The notes: a model not told the origin generated them from the sequence alone. A stretch of DNA of 63,372 nucleotides from Paenibacillus albidus (GCF_014644435.1 NZ_BMKR01000040.1:1-63372); one strand, 5' to 3'; shown: positions 10,101-18,622, numbered from the stretch's first letter. Numbers and translations are program-made.

Positions 10101-10927
10101 GATCGTCCAATATTGAACATTTGATGCTGCTCGGTAGGATAGGCATGTCTTCCTTGCTCACCGAACAACTCTGCAGTTTTAGCAACCAATTTTCCGTTAA
10201 CCGTTTTTTCAGCTGTTACTACTTTAGTCCAATTAATAAATCTATAGCTAAATACGGTTTGCTCTCCTAACGCGTTCGTTACCGTCTCTGGTCTTCCTTG
10301 GGCAGTGTAAGTGTAACGCTCGGTTAATGGTGTAGTATCTCCTTCATTTTGATACCAAGATTTTGTTGCCAATAACCGATATTTAGGTTCATATTCATAG
10401 GTTGTTGTATAGTGCTGCTTCACCGAGGGATTATTAAATTGATCACTGGTTAAAGAGTCGGTTTGGCTCTGAAGCTGCCCCCATTCGTTATAGTTAGTTT
10501 CACTGTATCGGTGATTTGCAGTGGCTTCACTGTCCTGGGGTCCATATTCCGAAAAAGTTGATCGGGTAGGCGACTGGATGAAAAGAGGATGAAAGGCGGT
10601 ATTCTCCGTTACTTTCCGTTCCCCGCCCGCTTCTCGGACCTCTGTACGAAGAACTCTGCCTTCTTTATCAAATGTGTTTGTAGTGGTAAGCCCATTGCTG
10701 GCTGAACTACTTATTACTGTAGACGCAGTACTATAACGAAAGTCGTCAGGTAAATTTAGCGGAAACTCATAAGGTTTATTGCCTGTATAATCCCCTATAT
10801 ACGAATAGCTTACTTGCTGATATGCCTTGGATCCGGTAAAATCACTTCTCGATTTCATCCGGTATTCTAAAATATTTTCATTACTATTGAGACGACGAAG
10901 AACCGGCTCATACTCATACATCAACAT
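7181..10927 (-). CDS. Rhs-repeat protein with Ntox21-like toxin tip, 5' truncated
   Basis: This 1,248-residue frame is a long run of YD repeats (xxYxYDxxGRL) ending in the Rhs core signature TGLYYLRARYYDPSIGRF and DPSGH at about residue 1,055. Rhs repeats form a hollow shell that encloses a variable C-terminal toxin. Here the tip of about 190 residues ends with the block DIDSHNGGIWKMAKS and TRSGTFDALLTKIGE. This resembles the Ntox21 family, to which I recall the rRNA-cleaving CdiA-CT of Enterobacter cloacae being assigned; the match was not tested. The start is not native: at 10,918-10,927 the reading frame runs into an IS5-type element, so the signal peptide and N-terminal part are missing. 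Expression would need a new promoter, so it may be silent. Confidence 0.85.
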   Translation of the reverse strand: MLMYEYEPVLRRLNSNENILEYRMKSRSDFTGSKAYQQVSYSYIGDYTGNKPYEFPLNLPDDFRYSTASTVISSSASNGLTTTNTFDKEGRVLRTEVREAGGERKVTENTAFHPLFIQSPTRSTFSEYGPQDSEATANHRYSETNYNEWGQLQSQTDSLTSDQFNNPSVKQHYTTTYEYEPKYRLLATKSWYQNEGDTTPLTERYTYTAQGRPETVTNALGEQTVFSYRFINWTKVVTAEKTVNGKLVAKTAELFGEQGRHAYPTEQHQMFNIGRSDEQIVKTKMSYYMGSGRLKSKSDGNGQTIQYEYDAAGRLKKETYPVRTNSNGQSFSEVMEYNYSNMISSNFDSVNAGTPVLKVDSIKTVTQLSNNDTVRTYANILYNGVGLALMEERYDENVGKWVFTQYHYDDQGRPVYQKDALGNEITVGYDAWGRQNRSTDPYGNVYVIDYNLKQRKSESYLVAAGTQERLNYLETVFDPWGQPLTKKTYKDWPSQSQPVSESFRYDITGNVIGYTDPVNHLNDAGVTTSYSYDALNRLISVYDALNQRTRYTYDGTGQLSKVTVQAKGGAEQTLNTKSYNEIGLMTSKLDGASQSESLSYNALGQLTSKTDRNGSVFGYSYDEGGQIKSSTVSGTINNTAQTLKIENVYGDGSPRKHTTKRYENGVVQTTQQLTMDSLGQVRQNISTVHSSAGAFHIVNVLNQRDILGRITQVIDSYLNFYTHYQYNKQRLDKVQVNGGSALTSTAAANVQYSYYANGPVQSITYPALTNGSVLKTGYTYNKALNWVESVTNTKGSTVLSKYVYGYDNNGNITSATETKSNGATQTTTYAYDALNRLTTTVHPGGGRDTYTYDVRGNRLTLEQSVSNPAEFQDTSYSYDLQNTLTSLTKGSSKTDFTYYADGLRFKKSTSGVQTQYNYNFNGEVITEEKSNGQKANYVRGDRVLVKKDKGTSKDYYYLYNGHGDVVQIVDTSGNIVNNYAYDEWGNITSQTEGISNPFKYTGEIYDEETGLYYLRARYYDPSIGRFLNEDTYEGQIDNPLSLNLYTYVENNPLTHVDPSGHYTENQVDAMITIARKYGEKSQVYWDIRSDLGEQKPIQYLSKSQRNQWLYLFEMATSSESTDGQASWAKSQLMEIYGEDQAIKDTAFSMVIGMTGGGGKNKPLTTQIKGQTLMLTNKQTEALAKYLGFTKTNYKVKNKPVYSDGKNYIVQDIDSHNGGIWKMAKSINELTSKSTRSGTFDALLTKIGE
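7775..8620. repeat. Rhs core segment duplicated at 23,460-24,308
   Basis: The core of the main Rhs gene is nearly identical, base by base, to the Rhs part of cassette B, in the same orientation. Homology starts in the segment encoding LYTYV and NNPL and stops sharply after SVLKTGYTYN (8,612 here, 24,308 there). Such long identical cores allow tip exchange by homologous recombination, a known route of Rhs toxin switching. Confidence 0.85.
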
Positions 10928-11410
10928 AGTGCCGGTGCTAAAAAAACGTTGAAGGACACGAAGTGAATCAGCACATCGGCGTCAGTCGTGGCGGAAAGAC
11001 AACCAAACTTCACACCGTCGTCGATGGATTAGGAAACCCCCTCGCTTTTCTTCTGACGGGTGGTCAAGTCTACGATTCCGTTCCAGCGATCGATTTACTT
11101 CAGAAGCTTGATATTACAGGAAGTCATATTCTTGGCGACAAAGCTTATGGCTCAGAAGCGATTCGGAATTGGATTACAGCTAAGCAGGCATCCTACACCA
11201 TCCCGCCTAAAACGAATAGTCAAAACCCATGGAAAGTCGATTGGTATCGCTACAAAGAACGCCACTTAGTGGAGTGCTTTTTCAATAAAATCAAACACTT
11301 TCGCCGTGTGCCTACTCGTTACGACAAGTTAGCCAAGTCATTCCTGGCTTTTGTATACGTAGCTGCCATTTTCAAATTAACTCAATGATGAGTTTTCAGA
11401 AACGACCTAA
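10918..11410 (+). mobile_element. IS5-family (IS427-like) transposase, C-terminal fragment
   Basis: The frame from 10,963 encodes the catalytic half of an IS5-type DDE transposase: QHIGVSRGGKTTKLH, FLLTGGQVYDS, GDKAYGSEAIR and the final RHLVECFFNKIKHFRR with the third acidic residue. A few codons of the preceding frame (HQHSAGAKK) remain in a run of seven A residues. A minus-one slip there joins HQHSAGAKK to NVEGHEVNQHIG, as in IS elements that use programmed frameshifting. The first half of the element is gone. The right end is near 11,410 (GAGTTTTCAGAAACGACC). Its left boundary truncates the Rhs gene. Confidence 0.8.
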
Positions 11411-11483
11411 TAAATCAGAGAAATTCTTCTGAAATTCTTTTAGATCTTCTCTAATTTCTTTGTTACTTAATTCATCACTAACT
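11402..11483 (-). pseudogene. Short C-terminal gene fragment cut by the IS5 end
   Basis: In one minus-strand frame about 26 codons read SDELSNKEIREDLKEFQKNF and then run into the IS5 right end. The helical, charged sequence looks coding but is too short to identify. It is probably debris of a toxin or immunity gene. Confidence 0.25.
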
Positions 11484-11674
11484 GCTGTTGTTAGATACAT
11501 GAAGATTAACGATAATGAATTAACGAGGGAAAACCGACTAGATACTTACCTAATCGGTAATCGTACCATGTTTTTCCCTCGAAAACTGCTTTTTGTTAAA
11601 GTCAGACAGTATAAAATGAGGACTTTGATTGAACATACTACCTAATCAAGATCCCCATTTTGATTATTGCGTAA
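11484..11674. other. AT-rich stretch without a recognisable gene
   Basis: I see only a partial inverted repeat, CGAGGGAAAAACCGA-like at 11,524 against TTTTTCCCTCG at 11,571, that could form a long imperfect hairpin. No coding potential is convincing on either strand. Confidence 0.3.
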
Positions 11675-11975
11675 TTATTGTCTTTCTATGCTTGAAGCCC
11701 AATTTTTAAAGTAAATAAGTATCTCTTCTAGATTCGATGTTTCGCCTGCACCATGAAATATTCCATCCCTCACAATACAGTAGAATCAATCTTTATCAGT
11801 TCTCTCTTCTTCTATCGAATCAATCGGCTGATCCTCTAAATAAGTTTCCGCCCAGTTGATTTCAACAGACCGTCCGGGATTATCCACTGTATCAATTTTC
11901 ACACCATATGAATGTTCCCAATCACCATTACAGTTTTTCATAGTACCAGTTCTGAATCCATTTTAATGTATTCAT
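11675..11975 (-). pseudogene. Imm53-family immunity protein, frameshifted
   Basis: The start MNTLKWIQNWYYE, the core NGDWEHSYGVKIDTVDNPGR and SVEINWAETYLEDQP, and the tail LEEILIYFKNWASS together match Imm53, a small immunity family beside polymorphic toxins. A one-base indel after WYYEK and an in-frame TGA before FYCIVRDG break it. The ATG at 11,975 has a GAAGAGAT site. The piece upstream in another frame (11,938-12,075) could be the end of its toxin. It is a fourth, unrelated toxin/immunity remnant in this window. Confidence 0.7.
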
Positions 11976-12075
11976 CATCTTTATCTCTTCTTTGGAATTT
12001 CATCTGGTCTAGCTGGTTTAACTCCCCAGGTATTGATTTACCATTAACATGAGTGTGAACACATTCTCCTATTTG
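11938..12075 (-). pseudogene. Probable toxin C-terminal fragment upstream of Imm53
   Basis: About 45 codons read GECVHTHVNGKSIPGELNQL to MDSELVL and a TGA, overlapping the start of the Imm53 remnant in another frame. Position before an immunity gene suggests the last part of a polymorphic toxin. No catalytic motif can be named from so little sequence. Confidence 0.35.
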
Positions 12076-12178
12076 ATTTTAACTTATTATTCTGGAATCT
12101 TCGTGTTGTCTAATGAACCATCGTATAACTTGTGAGGCTACTATTTTTAAGCATTTTGCGAAAGTCTCTAATGTGAAA

Positions 12179-12206
12179 AGGACGGCGAATTCACCGTCCT
12201 TTTTTC
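12179..12206. terminator. Bidirectional intrinsic terminator
   Basis: AGGACGG pairs with CCGTCCT around an eight-base loop, with a T-run on the right and AAAAG on the left, so it works on both strands. It ends the protease island's minus-strand transcript, which runs through the gene ending at 12,253. Confidence 0.8.
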
Positions 12207-12252
12207 ACTCCCCGATTCAATTGTTGTCATTGGAGGCTGCCGGTTCAATAAC

Positions 12253-13501
12253 TCAGCTACCATACTTTACCAGCGATGTTTGCAAGATATCCAGTTGTCG
12301 GATGATCCGGTATCCTTGCTCTGCTCCTAGGGGTTGGAGGATGACCAAACCTATATGATCCAGAAACTCCTGGAGCTGATTCTTGAATGTGTGATAGTGG
12401 GCAACCAAAACCTGATTGGTTCCGAGCTCCGGCTTCTCCTCCAGCACCTGCAGTAATCCATCTACCCTGGGCAGGCGTTCATCGGTTTTCACCTCACCCT
12501 CATTCGGAAAAGCCAAGACAGCCGTCTGCAGCGCACGGATAACCGGACTGGATAAAACCGGTATTTGCAACGGAATTTTTTTATTCCTCAAAATTTCCCC
12601 TAACTGCCGCGCCTGTACTTCCCCCAACTCGCTTAGATGGTCTTCATCACCGCTGCCCCCAACCGGCCGTGCATGGCGAAAGTACAGATTAAAGCCACCC
12701 TGAAGCAACAGCGAAAAGGGATCCTCTCTTTTAGCTGGATGCTGAAGTATATCCAGCGCCCAGCCAGTTTTTGAAATTTTATGCTGAATCGTGAGCAATT
12801 TTTGCTGCACCAGCAGCAGACTCTCCATTGTCCGGTGGCTGCTTTCCGCTGCCTCTAATCCTGTCTCCTCTATCGATATCTCCACGATAGAATTGCCGGC
12901 CACCGTCCAGATCTCCACACTCTCCTGAAATCCGCTCCATTGTCCCTTATACTTGTGAGCAGTAATTGGGCCTAACACCCTGGTTTCTGTCAGAATGGCA
13001 CTAAAGTCGCGTTCTCCCCATTTCTGAGTCTTCAGCATTGGCGGGGCATTTTCATCCAGAATGCCTCTCCACTCATCCAAGTTATCCGCTTGGACGATCT
13101 TTGCTTTTACTTCATAGGAAAGATCAAACGTACGGTCAGCTCCGCTCCAATCAACCTCTTGTTTGCAGGTGGGGTCCTCAAGATCAAATCCAAGCTCCTT
13201 TGCATGATCCATTAAATGCTGCAGTTCTTGACCCTCAGAAAAGTTAAACCTCTTCTTATAGGTGATCTCCCATTGATCTTTATTCAGTTTGAGCCGGGCA
13301 CGCAATATCCAATTATCGCGGAAGAAATCCAGTTCTGGCGTATCCATGAAGCAGATATCCATCTGTTGCCCTTCCGAGATCTAAATGCACAAGCTCTGTA
13401 CGCAATGTATGCTCATCCGTAAGCACCTGGTTGGCATCGAGCAGAAACTTGATTTCATACTGCGTGTCTACATTACTCAATGCAAAGCCCACTCCTTTCA
13501 T
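12253..13501 (-). pseudogene. CYTH-like domain fused to histidine phosphatase, one frameshift
   Basis: The N-terminal part (from ATG 13,501) has CYTH/triphosphate-tunnel features: YEIKFLL for the ExExK strand, ILRARLKL and WEITYKKR. After a long middle region, the C-terminal 150 residues have the histidine phosphatase hallmarks: FRHAR for RHG, SSPVIRA with the second arginine, and VLVAHYH with the second histidine. A single base too many after the codons for ELVHLD, near 13,383, puts the first 40 residues in another frame; MDICFMDTPELDFF follows directly in the corrected reading. CYTH enzymes act on triphosphates or make cyclic nucleotides, and histidine phosphatases remove phosphate, so a nucleotide-handling role is an inference. 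It is the last gene of the protease operon, with the terminator at 12,179. Confidence 0.7.
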
Positions 13502-13537
13502 ATGCTGACAAAATCCACATGGCGGTAAACTTGTTCC

Positions 13538-15037
13538 CTAAAATCCGTTCAAACGTGAGATCATTGCCCTCAAATCCGGCAGATTGCCAATCCGTTGGCT
13601 GGCAGGTCTGCCCGGTGCGTCCTGCTGCGGAGTGCCCGTTGTGCGCAGCATCTCCCTCACAGTTGCATAGGGCAGCTGCCGTCCGCCGCGGGTCAGATGA
13701 ATGCTCTGCAAGCATGCCAGAGCGCCGGCAACAATCGGAGATGCACTGGAGGTGCCGCTGAACTGGTCGGTATACCACGAATTCTCGCCGCTGCCCCGTG
13801 ATAGATCGCCATAACCGGCAGTAGTCACTTCCCTACCCCAACCTTGGGCGTCAATCGCCGATCCATAATTGGAGAAGTCCAGTCTAGAGCGTTCGGGACC
13901 GTGATTTCGGCCATGGGTTCCTTTCGGGGGAGCGCCTGCTCCGACAAGAATGGCTCCAGAATCCCTTCCTTGTCTGCGGAAGGGATTGCTCCAGTTGGGA
14001 GGAAAGCCATCTTTGGGCTGATCGTACATCGGAGCATCCAGATTTTCGCCGCCGTTCCCCGCCGCCTCCACAACAAGAATCCCTTTAGCAACAGCATATT
14101 TTATCGCAGCCAACATATCGGGGTACCATTCAATGGCAATATATCCACGTTGATCGGGACGCCAGACATAATTATAGTGCGGACCGGGGACATGCATTTC
14201 CAGCAGCAAAATGTCCCCGGTCCGCAATTGATCAGCCGCTTTGCGTATCGCTTCCGGGGCGCAAATCCGGATGGAATCCAGAAGCACGTCGGGGCTGTCC
14301 CCTGCAGACGCACAGCTTTCATTCCAGGCGATGCCCGCTATGCGCGCTTCGGGGCAAATTCCTTTAATCCCTTTGGCATCGTGATCTCCGCCCATCACCC
14401 CAAGCACGGCAGTCCCGTGATCGTTATAATCATTCGCCGTACCAATGACACCTTGCTCATTGAACTGCAAATCCTCATGTGCAAAGTTCCAGCCGCCTTC
14501 AAGATCAATGATCCGCACTCTGTTACCATAACCGCCGGGTAGTGTCCAGGCATAATACGCATCAATCCCGGCCGGTGCCGCATTTAAATAACCCTGCCGT
14601 TCGCCGAAATCCGGAGTAGCTGACGGCAAGGGGGATACATCCTTCTCCGGTTCCAATGCAACAGGACGGGGAATTTCCGGTTCAGGCCGGACATAAGCAC
14701 CTTGAATCCGGCTGTCTTGACGCAATTTCTCGGCAATCTGATCCAATTTATCTTCGGGAGCGTCGACCCTGTAGAAGTTGTGCAATCCCTCTATGGCCTC
14801 GGCCATTTCAGCGGTCATATCAACAGTTTCAGTTTCAGCTTCCGGTTCCCGCGCAAATAAAGGGAGCAGTTGAAAGGGTTCTCCCATCTCCGCAGACAAT
14901 TCCGACAATAGCGTATGGACTGTAGGCAGTGGTTGAATCAAGGAGCTCTCTGGAGGATTTAATACACCGGGGTCTGATATAACGATCAGCTCGCGTCTGT
15001 TCTCGGGCATGCGTCCAGCCGCCGATGACCGACTCAT
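13538..15037 (-). CDS. Subtilisin-like (S8) serine protease, non-exported
   Basis: The catalytic triad is visible: aspartate in RIIDLEGGW (about residue 178), histidine in NDHGTAVLG (about 207) and serine in SGTSSASP, with the oxyanion asparagine in EAAGNGG. The N-terminal 150 residues are a non-catalytic region with no signal peptide. The ATG at 15,037 overlaps the stop of the upstream protease gene as ATGA, so I prefer it to the longer frame from 15,100. At about 500 residues it is longer than a bare S8 domain. Coupling to the V8-like gene suggests that they are made together, perhaps one activating the other. No inhibitor-type propeptide was recognised. Confidence 0.85.
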   Translation of the reverse strand: MSRSSAAGRMPENRRELIVISDPGVLNPPESSLIQPLPTVHTLLSELSAEMGEPFQLLPLFAREPEAETETVDMTAEMAEAIEGLHNFYRVDAPEDKLDQIAEKLRQDSRIQGAYVRPEPEIPRPVALEPEKDVSPLPSATPDFGERQGYLNAAPAGIDAYYAWTLPGGYGNRVRIIDLEGGWNFAHEDLQFNEQGVIGTANDYNDHGTAVLGVMGGDHDAKGIKGICPEARIAGIAWNESCASAGDSPDVLLDSIRICAPEAIRKAADQLRTGDILLLEMHVPGPHYNYVWRPDQRGYIAIEWYPDMLAAIKYAVAKGILVVEAAGNGGENLDAPMYDQPKDGFPPNWSNPFRRQGRDSGAILVGAGAPPKGTHGRNHGPERSRLDFSNYGSAIDAQGWGREVTTAGYGDLSRGSGENSWYTDQFSGTSSASPIVAGALACLQSIHLTRGGRQLPYATVREMLRTTGTPQQDAPGRPASQRIGNLPDLRAMISRLNGF

Positions 15038-15945
15038 ACCGTTACCATTTCGTGTCCGGCTTCTGCGGATGCTTGGGGAGATGCGCCGGCTTCCTTCCAT
15101 TTCAGCACATTGGCGTACACATCACGGTTAATCCGGGTACCGGAGTTGCTGCCGGTGACAGCACAACCGCCGTAAGCGTGAATACAAATGACTTGATTGG
15201 TCTCGCCTAGACATACCGGACCTCCGCTGTTACCGCCCATCGTGTCCAGTTTGTAATATACTTTTCGCGCCTGCACGTTATCGACAATCCCCTTCATGTA
15301 CCACTGTGTTCCGTTCTTATCAGAAGGATAGCCTGTATTCAATATAGGCTTCTGATTGATAGTGTCATTAGGATCATACCTGAAGCCAAAATAGCCGGTG
15401 TTGTTGCCGATGGTAGAATTTAGAATGATTGCCCCGTAGTCATACTCCTGATTGCCATCTTGAACCCAGCCGTTGACGGACCAGAAATGCTCGGTTGTAA
15501 TCGTGAAACGTCCATAAGGTTCGCGTCTGTCATCTTTACCGGGAATGACGACTATCGATTTATGCCACTTTCTAGTTTCGCTGTCAAATACACAATGCCC
15601 CGCAGTAATCACCGTACCCGGACCACATAGCCACCCCGTCCCAACGCCCTGACGTCCATCATCCAGTGTAATAATTAACCGGCAGACCGCGGACCAGGGG
15701 AATTTCGCCGTGTCCATTACTCTAAGCCTGTCATCAGGCTGGCAGACGTCCTCTTTATTCACAAATAGCAACGACTCAATGGATGGAAGCTGTTTGTCTT
15801 CGATATCTGCCTCCGCCGTCCCCCCATTGGGGAGCGTACCCGTTCCTTGAAAAGCTTCGGTCTGCGCCGAATCAGCCGCTGTATTGGTAGCGGCGGCCAT
15901 AACTTCTCCTTTACCGCTCACCATATTATGCAATGTATCAGCCAT
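15034..15945 (-). CDS. V8-like trypsin-fold (S1B) serine protease, non-exported
   Basis: This 303-residue protein has a chymotrypsin-fold triad: histidine 117 in TAGHC, aspartate 169 in YDYGAI and serine 240 in GGNSGGPV. The spacing and GTGWLCGPG entry resemble glutamyl endopeptidases of the V8/BSE type. Unlike those secreted enzymes it has no signal peptide: the first 80 residues are Ala/Thr-rich and acidic (MADTLHNMVS start). The sequence CSAVC-like cysteines at 88 and 107-118 could form a disulfide if it did leave the cell. It is translationally coupled to the S8 protease downstream. AAGGAGTGAATATAG precedes the ATG. Confidence 0.85.
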   Translation of the reverse strand: MADTLHNMVSGKGEVMAAATNTAADSAQTEAFQGTGTLPNGGTAEADIEDKQLPSIESLLFVNKEDVCQPDDRLRVMDTAKFPWSAVCRLIITLDDGRQGVGTGWLCGPGTVITAGHCVFDSETRKWHKSIVVIPGKDDRREPYGRFTITTEHFWSVNGWVQDGNQEYDYGAIILNSTIGNNTGYFGFRYDPNDTINQKPILNTGYPSDKNGTQWYMKGIVDNVQARKVYYKLDTMGGNSGGPVCLGETNQVICIHAYGGCAVTGSNSGTRINRDVYANVLKWKEAGASPQASAEAGHEMVTV

Positions 15946-16009
15946 CTATATTCACTCCTTACGAATATTTGTACATATTTTCGTTATCCAGCCTTTTTGC
16001 TCTTCTAGA

Positions 16010-17005
16010 TTAGGCATATTCACTGACATTGACCGGGTGTTGCCGTAAATGTTCCTCCAGCAGCTTGTCGGCGGTAAGATACAACAGACCGTTGCCTTCA
16101 ACGGATTTAGGTCTTCCCAGCGGGATCGTCCGCTTCGTCAATTGGGCGTAAAGCTCCGGCTCGGTCAATTGACGGTTGAACTGTTCCGCACTTTGGCAGC
16201 TATTGATCAGCAGCGCCAATGCCCCGGCTACATGCGGGGCAGCCATCGAGGTGCCGGAAAGGATTTTGTAGGGGATGGATTTATCCTCCGCCAGCTCCAG
16301 CGGATACGTCGACTTGATCTCCACACCCGGAGCTAGCAGATCAATTTCATTATTCATCGTCAGGAATGGTGCCGAATCAGAGTTGAAATTAATGGCTCCG
16401 ACTGAAGTCGATTCATTGAAGCCGGCCGGATAACGAAACTCTTCTTTCCCCGTATTTCCGGCTGCGCACACGACAATAATATCGTTGTCCACTGCACGCT
16501 TAATGGCATCATGGATCCCTTTGTGGTCAGTTGCAAAAGACAATGACATCGAGATGATCTGTACATTCTGGTCAATCGCATAATGAATCGCCTGGGCAAT
16601 CCATTCCGCTCTTCCGTGCCCTTGACGGTTGAGAACTTTCAGAATCAGCAGCCCCGCTTCGGGAGCGATGCCGACCACGCCGTCCCCATTCTTCGTCGCA
16701 GCGATAATCCCGGCCACATGCGTTCCATGTCCGTTGTAGTCCTTGTACACGCGGGGAATTCCATCGTCATCATCGGTGAAGTTCTTACCGCCGATAATCC
16801 GCTCGCGCAGATCGGGATGTTCGGCATCACAGCCTGTATCCAGGACCGCGATCATAATCCCCTTCCCATAATTTCCTTGTTCCCAGAATTGCGGGGCCTG
16901 GATCATCTGCACGCCTTTCGGGATTTCTTTCACATGCTGCCGCACACTTACCGTTTCGACCGGAGGCAGCTGTACATCATCTGCATTGCCTACTAACGTT
17001 GACAT
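16010..17005 (-). CDS. Intracellular subtilisin-type serine protease (IspA-like)
   Basis: The triad is aspartate 56 in AVLDTGCD, histidine 93 in NGHGTHVAG and serine 253 in SGTSMAAP, with asparagine 184 in CAAGNTG. The start lacks a signal peptide and has the short LPPVETVSV and EIPKGVQMIQAP lead-in of intracellular subtilisins, which self-inhibit through an N-terminal extension. These degrade cytoplasmic protein late in growth. AAGAGGTGAATC precedes the ATG. It heads the minus-strand run of proteases; a gap of 64 bases separates it from the V8-like gene, so one transcript is plausible. Confidence 0.88.
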   Translation of the reverse strand: MSTLVGNADDVQLPPVETVSVRQHVKEIPKGVQMIQAPQFWEQGNYGKGIMIAVLDTGCDAEHPDLRERIIGGKNFTDDDDGIPRVYKDYNGHGTHVAGIIAATKNGDGVVGIAPEAGLLILKVLNRQGHGRAEWIAQAIHYAIDQNVQIISMSLSFATDHKGIHDAIKRAVDNDIIVVCAAGNTGKEEFRYPAGFNESTSVGAINFNSDSAPFLTMNNEIDLLAPGVEIKSTYPLELAEDKSIPYKILSGTSMAAPHVAGALALLINSCQSAEQFNRQLTEPELYAQLTKRTIPLGRPKSVEGNGLLYLTADKLLEEHLRQHPVNVSEYA

Positions 17006-17213
17006 GATTCACCTCTTGTAACAAATTTCAGCTTTTAGCTGCGTGGTTATTATTTGTGTATCTTTTCATATCATCCCCTCCTTTTTTTGTTAACGTGTTA
17101 AGCCACTGCAGCGCATTTGCCGATTTTCCAAAAATTAATCCGGATACCGGGTGATCCTTGGTTCATAATATAGTTTGGTTAAAAAATACTCATCACGAAA
17201 AGGAGCAGCGTCA

Positions 17214-18026
17214 ATGACCGAACCGCAGAACTCATTGAAGATTTGTGTCATCTTGAAGCCACCTGCCGACAAAATCAACGAAGCGGTATCCATCGCAATA
17301 AAAGAACGCGCGGATAATTCCGGCCCGCTTGAACTGGAAGCCGACGCCTTAGAGAACATGACCGTCCGCAATGAAGTCAGCCCCGAGATGGCCGTTATGG
17401 TCCGAAAACTGTGGCGAAACGGCAGAACGCTGCGCGTCCGCTTTCTGGACGGAGAGCCTGCGATTCAGGCCAAGGTCGTCCATTGGGCCAAGGAATGGGA
17501 AAAGTACGCGAATATCACCTTTGATTTCGGCGATCACCTGGAGGCGGAGATCCGGATTACCTTTCTCGACAAAGGGAAAGCCTATTCGGCCGTAGGGACG
17601 GATGCGCTGCTGTCCAATATGGGGGCAACCATGAATTTCGGCTGGTTTGACCAGGATACCGAGGAATCGGAGTTCGAAAGAACCGTCATGCATGAATTCG
17701 GCCATGCCCTGGGATGTATTCATGAGCACCAGAGTCCATCGTCCAGTATCTGCTGGAACGAACAAGTCGTTCTGGACTATTTCCGGAGAAGGGGCTGGGA
17801 CGAGGAGACAACAAGACACAATGTATTGGATAAAGAAAGCCCCTTAAATACAAACTTCACTGCATTTGACCGCAATTCAATCATGCTGTATCCTTTCCCG
17901 GGTGAATTGACCTGCGACGGAAGAGGTACGCCGTTCAACACCACCCTGTCGGAAACAGATAAAAACTTCATGCGTCAAATGTATCCGCGTGTAGCCGCTC
18001 CTGCACGGGAGCCGATCATGAGCTGA
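17214..18026 (+). CDS. Metzincin-type zinc metalloprotease (astacin/matrixin-like)
   Basis: The zinc site HEFGHALGCIHE (residues 160-171) has the three histidines and the catalytic glutamate of metzincins, plus a following glutamate as in astacins. SIMLYPF is the Met-turn. No signal peptide or propeptide cysteine switch is evident. The ATG at 17,214 has AAAAGGAGC nine bases upstream; the frame runs further up but without a ribosome site. It is transcribed away from the protease operon, from a shared 200-base intergenic region, so the two may be co-regulated. A strong terminator follows at 18,124. Confidence 0.85.
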   Translation: MTEPQNSLKICVILKPPADKINEAVSIAIKERADNSGPLELEADALENMTVRNEVSPEMAVMVRKLWRNGRTLRVRFLDGEPAIQAKVVHWAKEWEKYANITFDFGDHLEAEIRITFLDKGKAYSAVGTDALLSNMGATMNFGWFDQDTEESEFERTVMHEFGHALGCIHEHQSPSSSICWNEQVVLDYFRRRGWDEETTRHNVLDKESPLNTNFTAFDRNSIMLYPFPGELTCDGRGTPFNTTLSETDKNFMRQMYPRVAAPAREPIMS

Positions 18027-18123
18027 TAATTCGCACTGGGAACAGTTGATCAGATGTACCTGTTCTGAAGACTACAGCATTGCAGAGACATCCCCATCAA
18101 AAAGCTGGTTTATATTATTTAAA

Positions 18124-18171
18124 TAATAACCCCAAGACCCTTTATCTTGTTCTAAAGGGCCTTGGGGTTAT
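18124..18171. terminator. Strong bidirectional terminator
   Basis: AATAACCCCAAGACCCTTTA pairs almost fully with TAAAGGGCCTTGGGGTTATT around a seven-base loop. It lies between the metalloprotease gene and the convergent methyltransferase fragment and can serve both. Confidence 0.85.
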
Positions 18172-18175
18172 TGTG

Positions 18176-18499
18176 TTAAGCTTTCCACGCAATGATATGT
18201 GTGAACACCGCATTATCCCGGTAAGGACTGAGCCTGACAATTGTCAGCTCCAGGCTCCGGACTTGTTCATGCCAGGCTTCATCATGCTTGATGTCATTGT
18301 CATCGATATATCCGTAGACGTTATGTATGCCGCAATGAGCTTCAACCTCGTAACCGGCCTGCTGTAGCCATTCTTCCAGCTGGTGAAGGGGATACACAGC
18401 AATGTACGTGCCGATAATTCCTCTGTATTCAATACTTCCGCCGACCGCGGCCAGCAGGATTGTTGAGCTAACAAAAGAAAATGAATTGTAAATTTTCAC
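18176..18499 (-). pseudogene. SAM-dependent methyltransferase, C-terminal fragment
   Basis: The conserved tail of class I methyltransferases is recognisable: GTYIAVYPLHQLEEWLQQAG, then EVRSLELTIVRLSPYRDNA and FTHIIAWKA. The SAM-binding N-terminal half is missing, and the first 15 codons are unrelated, so the open frame starts in foreign sequence. The product should be inactive. Confidence 0.6.
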
Positions 18500-18622
18500 T
18501 AATTTAAGTCAACTTCTCAGAATAAGGCCTCAAAAAAAGCCATTAGACATTTATCAAATCAGCAATAGCCCTAAGTTCTTGTCCTGAGCAAAGGACAAGA
18601 ACTTGGTCCCTTAAAACAGAAA

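Noticed and set aside
13844..14542. Plus-strand frame of 232 codons across the S8 protease
   Set aside because: It mirrors the protease coding sequence and has no recognisable features.
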